Shown: piece by piece, positions 1-13,011 of the stretch | Numbering within the stretch: position 1 is the stretch's first letter | Layout of the letters: each line of letters begins with the position of its first letter | Assembly (NCBI GenBank): GCA_036320915.1 | Contig: JAXBDG010000006.1 | Coordinates: 2,666,001-2,730,000, forward strand | DNA: 64,000 bases | From: Linnemannia elongata | Lineage: Eukaryota > Mortierellomycota > Mortierellomycetes > Mortierellales > Mortierellaceae | Direction of reading: 5' to 3' | The notes under the pieces: model-generated | Databases searched by the model: none | The model's input: the letters and a program-made list of their open reading frames with translations, nothing else | Told to the model about the DNA's origin: nothing | Program-made: the position numbers and the translations under genes

Positions 1-319
1 ATTGTTGTTGTTGTCAGAGGTGTGCATGTTGGTTGAGGAATGTTGTTGTGAGGGAGAGTGGGGGCGATGCGAAGAGGGATGGTCCTGTGCTGGGTGCTGT
101 GCGTGGTGCTGCTGCGTAGTATGCTGTTGTTGTTGCTGCGAGGTGTGCTGCTGCTGCTGCGAGTTTTGAGAGGAGTGGTGCAGTGGTGGCTGTGGGGCGG
201 GCGATTGCGGTCTAGACCCTTGGAGATGATTATTACTATGTGTGGGATGTTCCTGTCGAGAGGAAAGGGGTAGTTTAGGTTGCGGCGAATACAATGTATT
301 CTGCTGCTGTTGGTGTTGC

Positions 320-350
<31 letters not shown>

Positions 351-373
351 GCTGGGAGGAAGAGTACCGATAC

Positions 374-414
<41 letters not shown>

Positions 415-810
415 ACGCTGTTGAAGATAATGCTGCTGCTGTTGATGTTGGTGTTGTTGCTGAGGAGACAACCCAGAGGTTGAATTAATAGTGGTGGAAG
501 TCGAGACACCAGGGGGTAGGACGGGCTTGACGGAGAAGCTGACGGAATTGACCATGTGGGAGGTAGCGGTGTCTTTCCTTTTGGCGTTTTTGGGCTCGGA
601 CGAGACAAAGGCGGCGGCGCGGTGTCGGTGACTGAATGGGGTCGTCGCAGCAGACGAAGAGGGAGTACGGGAAGGAGGTGACAGGAGGACGCCAGAAGGG
701 ACACGCACAGCCGAAGCTGGAGGAGTTGGAGGCGCCGTTGTTGAGGTCGTCACTGTGTTAGTGGTGTTTCGGTTGGCGTGGGTGGAGTGGGTGAAAGAGT
801 CGGGAAAAAA
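1..810 (-). CDS. Gln-rich low-complexity protein, 3' part missing at window edge
   Basis: One minus-strand frame stays open from the window edge through about position 810. It reads Ser/Thr/Pro-rich sequence (TTSTTAPPTPPASAV), a short basic stretch (SEPKNAKRKDT), then SVSFSVKPVLPPGV, and then long Gln runs broken by His, Tyr and Ser. The protein carries on past position 1 into further Gln/His/Asn/Ser-rich sequence. An internal ATG lies at 555-553, but the same frame stays open and protein-like upstream of it. The true start, or an upstream splice acceptor, therefore lies at or beyond about 780-830 and I could not fix it. Long Gln/His tracts of this kind are typical of fungal transcription regulators, but no DNA-binding domain is visible here, so no function is assigned. 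Codon use (CAG/CAA mixed, GC-rich Ser/Pro codons) matches other genes in the window. Confidence 0.6.
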
Positions 811-2400
811 AAAGAGTACTTTATGACGGGACTCTTTTTCTTTTGTATTTTTGATGTTGGTTGGGCTGTTGGTGGGTGCTGGTGTTGGGGGGAAGAGGGA
901 GAGGGCAAAGGGAGGAGAGAAAGTGAGGGCGGATTGGATGGATTGAATATGGATGGGCGCCGAGGGCTGCTGTACTTGTTGTTTTGCTGTGTAGGAGGCG
1001 GGAAGTTAACGAGTACAGCTCATAGTAGGCGGGGGATATAAAAATTGGAGATGTAGTTGCTGTTGTTGTTGTTAATGGTTGGTTGGTTGGTTTAACTGAG
1101 AGAAACAGTTGTGCCGAGGGAGGAAAGGGAAGAGATGGAAGGAGGGGAGGGTGAGGAAGGATGGAAGAGTGAGGGTGGGAGGGAGAAACAGATAAGTGTA
1201 CCAGGAAGAGGGAGAGGATAAGGTAGGATGATTGAACGGGGGGAGGGGGCGGGAGATTAAAAAAAGATGGGATGTATGAAAAAAACAAAGAAGGAGAGAG
1301 AGGATTATTGAGGGAGGGAGAGTAAGCGAGCGAGAAAGAGAACAGTAAGAGAAGAAAGAAGGCGATGGGAAAGGGGGAGCCGGGATGGAGACCCTTATTC
1401 GTCTGTCTGTTTTTCAGGGATTATTAAGAAGGGAAGAAAAAGAGGCAACAAAAGTGGGAAAATGAAAAGGAGAAGAGGGAAAAAGAAGAGAGAAGAAGTG
1501 AAGGGAAGGTAAGGTAAGAAAGAAAGAAAGAGAGGGCGCAAAGGCAAAGGGTAAGAAAAGGTAAAGAAAAGAAAGAAAAACAGTAAATGCGGCTGTGCGG
1601 ACACACGCCAGCCAAACCAGCTGAGACTGAGAGGGAGTCGACTTGAGTAGAGAGAAGAGGGTAAATCAAATAACAAAAACAAAATAAAGAGACGATGCGA
1701 TAGTCGATATGAAGAGATGTTCTCCTCTCTTGTTTGGCTGATGTTATTTTACAAGTGTGGTTGGGATTTTAGAGACTTGTGTATATGTGCTGGTGTATCT
1801 GTGTAGTGTGCTCACAAGCTGAGATAGAAAAAAAAACAGACTGAGAAAGGGACAGACAGACGGGTAACGAGAACCAACGAGGACGAGAGCCGAGAAGCAA
1901 GATGAACAAACACATCAACAGCGCCACTTTCTCGTCTTCGAGAAGGATGATGTTGACAACAAACAGATGATGGTGGCAAAAGAATAAAAAAAAAAAAAAA
2001 AAAACACCGCCTCTCCACGAGATGAGATGAGGGATGACGAGGAGAGAAAGAAGGGGTGGATGGAGATGAGAGAGAGAGAGAGAAAGAAAGAAATGAGAGA
2101 TGAAGGCGAGTAGGAGGAGAAGAAAAAAAAGAACAAGAATAAGAGACGAGAATAAGGGAAGGCAGCCAAGGAGTCAAGAAGGAACCATATGGAGTATGGG
2201 TCTATAGCTTGTAAGTAGCTCAGCAGGGGTCGAGTTGGAAGGGGGATGGGATGAATGGATGGACGGACTGGCAAGGCGGGGGAGGGAGACGAGGAGAGGG
2301 CTGGGGATTAGAGCATGCACTGCAAGCGGACGACTATAGAAAAAAAGGTCAGAAGAACGCAATGCTGTACAATAAAACAATATTCAATTGATTCGCGTCT
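811..2400 (-). promoter_or_regulatory. Pyrimidine-rich leader/promoter of the left-edge gene
   Basis: On the minus strand this 1.6 kb is strongly C+T-rich (on the plus strand: AG-rich runs at 1110-1560 and 1990-2150), with an 18-base A run near 1987-2004. Open frames here are long only because CT-rich DNA has few stops; they read as Ser/Leu/Phe/Pro repeats with no domain. The same CT-rich strand bias precedes the start of the other genes in this window, so I read it as 5' leader plus promoter of the Gln-rich gene. A 5'-leader intron cannot be excluded. Confidence 0.4.
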
Positions 2401-2639
2401 TTTTAATTTACTCCACAATTCAATTCAATCTGCATCTATTGTAAATCTCATTTCGCTGTAGGAAGAACGCCAGGTGTATGAAAGAAGAGGCAGGGTAAGA
2501 ATCGACACATGTCGTGTCGCTACTTTATTTATTCTTTTGTGTTTGTGTTTTGGTGTTGTATATGTATGGTGAGAGCCAAAAAGAACACATAAGTTTTCTC
2601 TCTATGTCGTTCACTTTAACTTTTTTTTTCCTTGTCGTG

Positions 2640-2990
2640 TCTACTGTGTATTACTCAGACATGGAGGAAGGACCTTAACCATTGTCGACTCCTCGGTGTC
2701 GAAGTTGTTCGCCATAGAGGGACGGTGACGCGCTGGTAAATCTTGCTGGGGGGGCGAAGTAGAGGAATAGAGTGTGCTATGTTCCATCAGTTGACGCGTC
2801 TAGACTCACTTACTGATCAAAAGCGCGAATAGAAGACGCGCCGGTCTGTAAGAAAGTCCAACAGTCAGCGACGTAACCTTCACTGACGCGTTTGCAAAAA
2901 GAATCAGCGCAATACTGGCTGATGCAAAAGAAACTTTAAGGACCATCATTCACAGCCTCCCATATATATCTTCCCGCTTCTCTCACATTT
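2640..2990 (+). promoter_or_regulatory. Promoter-like segment with MCB-type ACGCGT sites
   Basis: Two exact ACGCGT hexamers (2794-2799 and 2886-2891) and two further GACGCG cores (near 2727 and 2836) sit within 170 bp. They are followed by a TATATAT stretch near 2960 and a CT-rich run from 2970. In ascomycete yeasts ACGCGT is the MluI cell-cycle box bound by MBF. I see no convincing protein-coding gene downstream on the plus strand, so the transcript driven from here, if any, is unknown. Confidence 0.3.
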
Positions 2991-4650
2991 GCCTTTCTTT
3001 CTTCTTTTTCACCCTTTTTTTCGGAGGGGTAGGCACAGATGGACGTCTACAACAAAAAACCAAAACATTACAGAACGAAGGCGTCCCCTTCACCTCGTCG
3101 TTCTTTCATTCGCACATACGTCCATACATACACATTCACGCATAAACATACAAACAATTGGCATTGATACGCAAAGAAAAAAGAACGTGGCGACATACAG
3201 AAAAGGGGACGGAATTGGACAAAGACAAAGAAGGCGACGACGGGACAAAAGCAACAACACCTGGACAAAGGGGTCGTGAAAAATAAACAGCATTGACAAC
3301 AAAAAATGAGGAGCAAAGAAAAGTACAGGAGTTGGACAAATACGGAGGGGGTGGGACGAAGGAGGCGGGACGTATAGAGCACAAGCACACACATACATAC
3401 ATACATACATACACGCACGCAAACACACGTAGGAAGGGTGGAGTAAACAGGGATTTCGAATAGCATAGTAAACAACAGGCATGAAGGAGGTTTGAGAGAA
3501 TAAGGAAGAAAGAAAAAACGGATGAACAGCAACAACAATCATTAACGCGGCAAAGGAACATCACGAAGGAGAAGGCAAAGGGTGGAAGTGTAGCAAGGTA
3601 AAAATCGTATCGAGAGGATAAGAGTGAACGGAAGTTACCATATCCATCCTCTTCTTTACCGGGCTTGTTTTTGTCTTGTTCTTTCTCGATGGTTCAGTTG
3701 AGCACAAATCTCAAAAAAACGTCGACCCAACGCAAACAACAATAAAGAACGACTTTTTCTTCGCCCAGTCGTATTGACTCAGAAATAACAGGGGGACATC
3801 AATGCAACAGCGTTCTTTCTCGTTGTTTGATTGTCGTAGGAAAGAGAAAGAGAGGGTATGTGCATCTGCTCTTTTAGACAAAAAAGTAGATTGCACCCTG
3901 GCTCTCCTATTTCATCACGATTGTGGGTTTCTCATCCATCCGTCGTCTCTCAGTTTGCTCATTCCACTTTTATTTGTGTCATTATCGTGCTTGGATGAAG
4001 AAAAGAAGGCTAACCACTTCAAAAGGAAAACGCACTACTGCATATAAAGCCTGCAAACGCGTTTTTTTGAGTGCTGTGTCTGGATCATTAAAGACCCAGA
4101 AAAAAAAGAAAAAAAAGAAAAAAAAAAGTGCATCAGATGTGTAGACAGGTGGTCCAACATGTACGATGATGTATTGACTCCCTATCCAGTGTGCCCATTG
4201 CTCCTGCTTTACTTTGCTTTCCCGCCTGCCTATTCCGTCTTGTCTGTCTACCTGCGTTTTGCTCTTGCTTTGCCTTTTTGCGTTGCGTTGCGTTGCGTTG
4301 CGTTGCGTTTTCTTTGCGGATTGTAAAGTGGAATAGTGAAAGATTAAACACCAATGATGGTTTTCAAGAAAAAAGGGGAAGGGGGTCAAAGACGAAGGAG
4401 ACATAGCCTGTGCTATGCATCAGTACGAAAAAAAGAAATCGTAGCTCAGCAAAAAAAAAAAAAAAAAAAATCCTTCCCGCTTCGCGGGGGTGGAGTATTT
4501 TGTATGCTCTTCGCCCTTCCTTTTTTTGACAATGCATAACGCGCGTATGCATATGGCGCAAGCGTGCGAAGTAAAGCAGAAGCAGCATGCGTAAGGTGGA
4601 TGGGGGTTCCGCATAGCCATTTATTGTTGTTGGTGTCATTCTCATGCCCC
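2990..4650. other. Intergenic, simple repeats only
   Basis: No gene is supported. The stretch holds an (ACAT)n run at 3391-3412, A runs near 4100-4128 and 4451-4470, and a (GCGTT)6 repeat at 4280-4309. Open frames are short, overlap on both strands, and read as low-complexity sequence. Confidence 0.5.
4280..4309. repeat. (GCGTT)6 pentanucleotide microsatellite
   Basis: Six perfect head-to-tail copies of GCGTT, flanked by T-rich sequence. The copy number is likely to vary between strains. Confidence 0.9.
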
Positions 4651-4950
4651 TCTGTCCATCACTAACTCTCTCTCTTTTTTCCCTTTCTCCCTCGCATTCC
4701 TCATTCCTCACTCTCTTCCATCAAAAGCACCCCCTGGTTCTGCTGCTCCTCGTCACCTCTTTCTCTCAATCTCGATATCCCTTTGTGCACACCTGCCCCC
4801 TCCTTCTCCCGCCCCTCTCTTTTTCCCTCCTCTTTTCTCCCCTCCTCTTTTCTTTTTCATTACTACGTTTCCATCACTCTCCTGCCCTCTTCTTTTTCAC
4901 TCCCCTTGTTTTTTTTTTTTTTGTGTTTTGTTGTCTGTTGTTGCTGAAAA

Positions 4951-5172
4951 ATGAGCGCGAGTAGCTACCTCACAACTCCTTATTTTAAGTGCGAAATGGA
5001 TAAACCTTCCTTGTGTCTTGTGTCCCTCCACTTCTACCCTTATTTCTTATTTTTTTCTTGTTTGCGTTTTGCAGATCTTGCACAACACACTCCGGTCAAA
5101 AGGGACGTGGTGAACAAAACTGGGTCTAGACCGAAACCTCCCCTTTTCGAGGTTCACTGGGCGAGTTGAAGA
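4951..5172 (+). CDS. Candidate tiny spliced gene (34 aa), unrecognised
   Basis: A CT-rich leader (4660-4930) ends at ATG 4951. Joining 4951-4960 to 5075-5169 across a 114-nt GT(AGCT)...TTTTGCAG intron gives a short, ungapped frame that begins MSANLAQHTPVKRDVVNKTG and ends in the sequence FEVHWAS before TGA at 5167-5169. Phase fits (10 nt of exon 1, then AT completes the codon). The second exon has balanced composition, unlike the surrounding T-rich sequence, and an acceptor with a good pyrimidine tract. I do not recognise the peptide. It could be a small mitochondrial or membrane-complex subunit, a regulatory uORF, or chance. A longer exon 1 ending at 4988 is also possible but runs into a stop soon after the join. 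Confidence 0.25.
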
Positions 5173-8100
5173 TCAAACATGTTCACGCGAGGTGTTGCTA
5201 TTTGGTAGAGAGGTTTCGGAGGTTTTCTTTTTTTTTTTTGGTTTTCCAAAAAAAAAAAAAAAAAACGCGGAAATTATGCTCTTTTGTGGGGGAAGGTGTT
5301 ATGTAGATGGGAATACCTAGGAGCCAACAGGAGGGTGAGAAAAAAACACGGTAAGAAAAGGTCATTTGTCTGCTAATACGATGACCCTTTTTATGACTTC
5401 ATGAACGATACGAAAACATGTCCCTCCTTCCCATGGCGCCTAAACATCAGTCAGCATAATTCTTTTTTGATTTGTGTTTGTGATCACAAACATCAACTTT
5501 AACTCCATCCTTCCTCCTGTCTTACTTCCATTCATGGCTCCACACCTGCTGAACAAACAAGTCTCAGGGGTAAACACATATGAGAGTTGAAGGGTACAAG
5601 TATAGCATTGAGGTTCTTTGCGTTCTGCTTCATCCCGTTGTTAAGAAGGTTTTTGAACACACAACCAAAACACCTCAGCTGCTCTTTGTATATGTATGCG
5701 TGTTTTTCATGGTTAAAGTTCTTCCCACTTGGTGCTTTTACTCAATGCTGGATGAGAGCCCCTTTTCACTGTTGTTATTCATCGTCTTTTTGAGGGAAAT
5801 TGACACGGGATAGAATTGAAGGAAAAATAATAAAAACGCTGGGTTCGCCAAAGGGCTTATGTTCATGCATGCACGTCTTTTCCGTGTATTACAAAGGAGG
5901 TACGTATGTATGTGGCATGATCTCCGACAAGCTAACAAATCCTTTCTTTGCCAGACTGGAGACAAAAACCCCAGGCTTACAGAGAGAAGGGGGAAAGGGG
6001 TTGGGTATTGAGCGTGTTTCCTTGCTTGCTGCTTTGCTGCTGGGTCAGTCAACATCTGGACACGTTCCTACCTTCGCTTTGAACTCCACAGATGAGACAC
6101 ATGTTGATTAAGATGGCTGGCAGGGTTTTCTATTTTATCATTATTTTGTAAAGGTGGCGCTCTCTTGTCCGCTGTTGCTGCCGCGCATGCATACCGACAT
6201 TTGAATAGAAACAAGTATCGAGGAGATACAACAAAAAAACGAGGAGACCGTGAATAAAATATAGGAACGAGGTACGATACCTTTCTCTCATGGATCTCTT
6301 GCTCGCCTTTTTTTCGTGCGATATTTCTTCCGTTCTTTTCTCTCATCTTCTCACTTTCATCACATTAGTACCCTCCTTCGCCGAACCTCTCAATAAGAAA
6401 AACCGTTGGATGTCATTCACTAACATTTCTTGCCGATAGCATTTGTTTATTTGTTTACTTCTTGTTGTTTCGAAAAAGATAGATGCTCAACAAGCCAAGC
6501 GCCATGTTGTTGTTGTTTTTTGCTAATGTCACTTGCATGCTTTGATACAACGACAACCTAAATTGCATGAAGGAAGAAAAAAAACAAGAATGCCCCCGAG
6601 CCCATCCATATGCAACCTGCCCAATTTGCCTATGCATCATAGACGAGCATTGTCGTTGTTGAAAATTTGTTGTTTTCTTTTTCACAGCCCTGTCCTTTCT
6701 TTTCCGTTGCTGCTGCTCTTTGCAAAGGAAATTTTTCTGGGCAAGCAATTGGATGGTGTTGCTGGAAAACAGTGGGATAGAAGCTTGTTCCCCTCTGGAT
6801 GGTGGGATTCATGTAACAACAGAAGGAGGACGTTGATGCTCACTATTTTTTTTAATTGTCCTTTGTCGTCGTTGCTTGCTGTTAATTTCCTTCATCCCCA
6901 ACAAGCTCATAAAGTTGACACTGCCTTTTCCCCATGTGTCATGGTGATTGATTCCTTAATGGCAGACCTGGGGTGCGCAACAAGTGAGGCTAATACAACA
7001 ACAATGGCTGCGCGTTTTTTTTAATGTTCTCAAACAGCGTATCCGGAGGTTCAAATCTTGTTATGCTTGGTTGGTTAGCCTGTTAAATACTTTACCCATA
7101 CAACAGCAACTCTCTTGGAGATCTTTGCTTCCCTTTCTGCTGTGTTGGATGGGATGTTGTTCAACCCAGTCATAATGCGCCACGCCTCGTTTCTAACGCC
7201 ATTGACAATGTCAATGTGGCGTTATGAAAAATATCATCTGTAATAAGAAATAGGACACAGGAGAGCAAGGAAATATTTACTGGGCGTTTTTCGTTTTTCA
7301 TTTTTCATGGCGTTCTTTTTCAATTCCGTCCATTATTCCTTTTCTCCACCATTCATGTATTCATGCACACAGACTCCTCTTTCTTCTCTCCATTGCCAAC
7401 AATGAAGATTTTAGCCGTTTGTCCCAATCGAGATAATCTCAAAAAAAAAGAAGCAGCCCATAGAAAACAAAACAACAGCAGCAAGCATAATAACATCAGG
7501 AACAGGCATAACAAACAACAGGGAGCAAGCAAAACAAAACAGGATCACGCATAACAAACATCAGGAACAAAAACGAAAGCAACAACATGATCGAACGACT
7601 GAAAAGAAGCAAGAAAGAGTGGTGTGATATGAGGAACCTACAAGAAACCAAGATGCATATTTCAAACCAATAGAAGGAACATGCATGCCTTGGGTACTTC
7701 ACAGAGACTAACATTGCATTACAATCATCGCCTTGTGCACACCATAGCCATCCATTCGTTCTAAACTACTCATCCAGAGAGAATGAATAGAAAACGCCCT
7801 TTTAAGGATAATTCTAATGACCAATCCATATCCCACATGGTTCAATTTTCTCTCATTGCTGGAATCGCATCGCGCTCTCACGTTTTGATTCCTCGTCCTG
7901 TTACTTTACTCCCATCCAACCGACTGACCGTCGTCCATCGCTCAGACACCCGGGAATATTTTTCACAATCATTTTTCCTGCCCTCTTATTTTCTCCCTTT
8001 TGCTGTTGCTGCCTTGGTGGCTGTGAGAGTTTACTTGGTGAGCACAAGCAAAATATGAACGGGTTTACCAAACGGTAAAAATTGAGTAAGCAACTCTTGC

Positions 8101-11100
8101 AGCAGCAAGACAAAAAAATGTCAAGGGAGAGAGGGACACAGAAAGCAAACAAGACAAGGACATGCGGGACCATGGTTGTGGGGAAGTAGAGGAGGGTAAA
8201 ACAAAAAGAGGGAGGGGCAGACATAGTATGGTATCGAGGTTTGGGATGACAATAAAAAAGGGGGAGGGGGGACAATGGATGGGACAGTCAGGCAGACAGG
8301 GATCCCGCAAAGTTTAACTATTTGGGTCTGGGCCTTTCAAGATAATCTTCCTAGCTTCAAACCTTCAAAATGGTGAAATTGATTCGAGGAGGGGTATCTT
8401 TACCAATTCCAGTGTCGAAGGCGGAGAGAGAAGGCAATAAATATCGGCTTTCAGCAGCTGGCAATTGTGTTTTTGCAAGAGACGAAATACGCCAAACTAC
8501 CCGTGAAGACGAGAGCAAGATGAAAAAGTAAACAAAAAGAACGCAGCGCCTGGTGTGCAGGTGTGTATGCGTATGTTTGACCATTTTTTTCTCCCGTCAA
8601 GAGAAGTATTTTCACTTTGGGGGATGAAATGTTACACAACGGCATGTACGAGCAAAAGCATTGGGAGTAGGGGATGAAAGGGGGAAGGAAAAGGAAGGTA
8701 AACCTTGCTACGCAAAAAAAAAAGAGAGACAACGACGCATAAAATCGTAAACAAAGCGTGCATGTTTCCAAGCGAGGGGTGCGTTTCCTCTATGGCGAGT
8801 GTCTATCGACAGATCTTCAGTCCTCCCTAGCCCTCATATCGCCGTTTCTTTCTTCTTCTCGCTTCGCAGCAAAAACAACATTGTCATAAAAAAACACATC
8901 TTCGAGCTTGCCTCACACCTTTACAGATCTTAAGAATCGGTCGAAAGACATTGAGATTAAACATCTTCAGAAACCCACAAACGTAGAAACTAGGAACATA
9001 AAGGTGACAAAGAAGGAGACGATCGTGTCTGCGAGACAAGATCATCGTTTCCATTCCCAGCCCTCGAGAAATCCAATTCTCACACTCCGCTCTTTGTGTC
9101 TCCGTTGTTCTACCTTCTTCGCCATTTCCTGTTATTCCTCCTCCCTGTTGATTCTGAGATGGATAAGGTTGGCAGCACCAGAGGCACACAACATAAACTC
9201 TGCCTTCTTATTCATCCCCCATCACCAAACAACAACAACATGCGCGGCCAACACCACAACACACTATCTCCATGGTTGTTTTTATGTCGTAGTGTTGTTT
9301 TAAGGTGTGGTTTCTGCTCTCAGTCTTCTTGTGTTTTTGTGTTTTCTTGTCTCTCTTTCTATGTCCTCTATGGTCTGGACCGAGGAACAACTCTTATGCA
9401 CAAGGGTAGGAAGCAAAGGCACGTCTACAAAATGAATAGAGTATCAGGTGGGAAGGGTCATCAATGCTTGACTGGGCTATGTAAGTAGACAATAGAGACA
9501 GGCCACCTCCGTTTGTTTTCGACTGCATATAGTTTTGCGCCAGCGCACAACTGAAAGAGCAAACAGTCGTGATGTGTGATATGCCACGACTGATCACGAA
9601 ACGGGAATATTAATTTTCAAAGCCCTTTGATGGTCGAGGATGGCAAACACCACGGGAAGGAATGAAAGGCGTAGCTAGGTAGGCCGGTTAGAAGGCGAGG
9701 TGGAGTGGAGTGCGTGACAAAACTAGACAGGATAGAAAAGAGTGCTTCTCGAGAGGCAGTAGAAGAGAGTCTCGATTTGCTCCGATCGATCATCGATTTG
9801 CGATGACTTCAAAGAAATTTGCCTCCCCGACCCCTTTTCCTCTCTACCTCCTCCTTGGCTGTGCAATATTGCCAAGAGATACTCTATTTCTCTTTCTGTT
9901 ATTTATTCCTTCTCATGCCTCGTCCATGACGCGCCCAGCCTTCACTTCACCTCGCGCCATGCCATTTCTTTTTCGTTTTCACCCTCCCATCGCTTCTCAA
10001 CCAACCAACCAACCCAACCCAATCCAAACTAACGAACCAACCAGCAATTGAGGTTTGTGACAAAAGTCGCCCAAAGATAGGAAAGAGACAAAGGGACGGG
10101 GTACTTTCAGGCAGGTACCCCCAGCTAATGTCATGAGGTCAAAACAACTCATTTTGTTTTCTTGTTTGTTCTGTGGGTATAATGCATCCATAGAATACAC
10201 TAATATCGCCATTGATTGGCTCTAGAGTAGAGCTTGCATGTCCATTCGTTGGCCCATATTCCCCAATGACGAAGAAGCAGCGATGCATCGATGTCTCTTG
10301 TTTTGAGCATCAGCATGAATGTTGATTTAGAGATGAAGTGAAAAATGCTCAATTGTTTTTGTTTTTTCCATAGCATGCATTATTGCATGCTCTTCATCAT
10401 GAGCAAACATGGCTGTTCAAGATGCATTTATGTTCTTTAAATTATTCATCTCCCCCTACGTCCGCTAATGACTGCTTGTTATTTTTTGTTTGTTATGTAT
10501 GTTTGTGTGCTTGTGATTTCTACCTGGGCGATGCTATTTCGATAGGTAATTAGCACCCAAAATAATAGAGCCAACAACAAGTGCTGGTTTTTTCACGGGG
10601 TAGGGTAAAGGAAAGTACGCACGCAGACCGCCTCTTTTTCTGTAGGCATCGACACGGACAACACAACAGCAAACAATAGCATATTCATGCAGTACATGCG
10701 AGACAAAAGCAAACAGTGAAGATGCGACAAACACGGGTAATGAATTATTGACCCATACTAAACCCGTGACCCTCTTCCATCCATCTCCTTGCCATTCATG
10801 AACCAAAACAACAAAAAACCAACCATGTCAACAATCGATCATAACGCATCGCAATTGTTCATTGCATCGCATAGCCATTGCTCAGTATCTGAGATGACTC
10901 AATTAAGTGTCTGTTTAGTGTATTCACAACAGCCTCTCTCACTTCACTGTAGTTGACATATTTGCGAATTGTTGTTGCCTTGTGGCGTTGGTTCTGTGTT
11001 TGTGTGCCTGACGTTACACGTTTGTGCGTGCACCTTATCTACATGACAGTCCTGGCTTCCAACGCATACCTTTTAAACCACGTTCTTGCATAAGAGGTTG

Positions 11101-12780
11101 TCACTACCCAGTATATATTTCAACGACAGCCCTTTCTTTTACGCCCAAATCTTTTCGCTAACGTGCGCCACATATGCCTTCAAACACAAATATACAAAAC
11201 AAATAATGTTAACACAAATATTGACTATCCGTTTTACTACACCGTGGCCATTTAGGGCAGTTGATCGTGGCTGTGCGTGGATTTACGATAGGGGGATAGA
11301 ACACGCGGTTGTTTTTCCACTATTCGTCATGTCTTATCAGTTGGGGGGTCTTCGCCCTGATCTGAAGGGGTAGTTACCGCTTTTGATCAGTTATCAATTA
11401 GACCACGCGTTGAGAGGGCCAATTTTTATTTACCAGGGTTGGGCTGGGGTTCACAAAGGGATGAATCGCAGCAGAGTAAAGGAAAACCAAAAAACAATGG
11501 TGCGCCGTTTGTATGGTAGCATGGTCTGGGTACCACTAGCTGACTTATTTCTCTCTCACTCTCTCTCTCTCTCACACACTCCCTCCCTCTGCCTCCACTT
11601 TGGAGAGAAATGCATCCCTTAGCACGATGTGTATCTTCTGTTACTGCCGACGCTATCCCTGACCCCCTGGCTACCTTTCATCCCTGAAAAAAAAATCAAC
11701 TAGGAAGGGGTTCGTTGGCATTCCTGGCACCTCTACTGTGTCCGCGCAACCCCCTTTATCACCACCACCTCCCGAGCTATTCCTGGCAAAGCCTGGCTTT
11801 ATTTCGGTTTACAGTTTGTCCACGTTTGTCTTTGGCTTGGGGTAACAAACTCCATCAATCACTCATTTCAATTGGCCCCTTATTCCTTTTCTGTCCTTCC
11901 TTCTTTCGTGTCAGCTTCTTTATGCCTCCGATATAAGGTGCATGTGTTTCTCTGTCTCCTCTTTTTTTCGCCTTCTTTTTTTTCCATCTCTCGCATCCCT
12001 GCATGCCTAACTCGCCTGTTGCCTCCCCTCTTTCTCTCTCTCTTTTCTCTTTCCCTCTGTTGTCTTTGTGTTGATATTGTTGCTGTTGACTTCAAATTTC
12101 TTGAAGACTTTTATTTCTTTTCTGGCGTCGTCGCACCAAAGGGGCCAAAAACAGGGAGACAGAGAGCGAAGTGGGGAAGTGGGGCACAGAATGTGGATAC
12201 GTACATGCATGAAGGATTGATTTCTTGCAAGCGAGGCTACCTGACTGGACACATACACCCCACCTCTTCTCTTTTTTCTTTCCGATTCGCCTTTTTTTCT
12301 GTGGTCAAGGGATCACTCCTCATTTTGTATTTCTTGAGTATTCTCATGTTGAATACTACAGAAAGATATAGTGCTACCATGTCCACACGTACCATTCACA
12401 TCGCATGGATCCTTTCCCTTTTTCTGCCTTTGCTTCCAAGAGGAAAGGCGAACAGTTACTGATGGCGAAGGAAAGGCTTACTTCGTTACTATGGGGCACC
12501 ATTCCCATTATCCTTAACAGCCCTGGCCAACCAAGGAACAGCTTATTGGTCAGCGATCGCCTTCCGACGTACGTACAATGATACACATCTGGTTGTGAAC
12601 GGGATCTCCCTGCACAATGAACTCAGTCCGTCAGTCCAAAGCGCGGCGATTTTTTTTGCACATTGTTCGATGAGCCAAACTGGATTAAGAGTTGAAGCTC
12701 ATCGGAATGGGATAGATGGATGAGCCCGACCTGGCTCCCAAAAGAATTTTATTTTCTTCGTAAAGCAAAATACACGGAGT
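5173..12780. other. Long gene-poor region
   Basis: About 7.6 kb in which I find no supportable gene on either strand. Open frames are under 200 codons, overlap on opposite strands, and read as Phe/Ser/Leu-rich translations of T- and CT-rich DNA. Small features seen: an A18 run near 5248-5265, a palindromic GCATGCATTATTGCATGC at 10374-10391, and a CT/CA dinucleotide run near 11550-11580. Short spliced genes or non-coding RNAs could be hidden here; the sequence alone does not show them. Confidence 0.5.
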
Positions 12781-12784
12781 TAGA

Positions 12785-12791
12785 TATAAAA
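12785..12791 (+). promoter_or_regulatory. TATA box of the GPI-anchored protein gene
   Basis: TATAAAA lies 221 bp before the ATG at 13012. It is followed by a long pyrimidine-rich leader (12812-12990). The spacing suits a fungal TATA promoter with a leader of roughly 150-190 nt. Confidence 0.5.
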
Positions 12792-13011
12792 GCCAGGACT
12801 CATATCTCTTGTTTCTACTCTTCTTCCTCTTTTCCTGTTCACCTCTGTTATTGTGCTTCCATTCCTTCATCCTTTCATTCCCATCTGCGCCTCCACTCTT
12901 ATTCTCTTTTTTCCCTTTCTTTCCACACGCGAAGAACCCTTCTTGTACCTTAATACCACCTTCATTGCGCACTCTTCCCCCTCCTCATTTACAAAAAAAG
13001 TACATCCAAAC

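Noticed and set aside
821..1288. 155-codon minus-strand open frame beside the Gln-rich gene
   Set aside because: It is in a different frame from the gene and reflects CT-rich leader DNA (Ser/Pro/Leu runs), so I treat it as leader.
3391..3412. Short regular repeats as a possible CRISPR-like array
   Set aside because: It is a simple (ACAT)n microsatellite with no spacers, in a eukaryotic genome.
8908..9303. 131-codon plus-strand open frame overlapping a 101-codon minus-strand one
   Set aside because: Both strands are open, composition is simple, and nothing family-like is visible.
11872..12462. 196-codon plus-strand open frame
   Set aside because: It lies in CT-rich DNA and translates to Ser/Leu/Phe-rich sequence without a domain; another frame on the opposite strand is also open.
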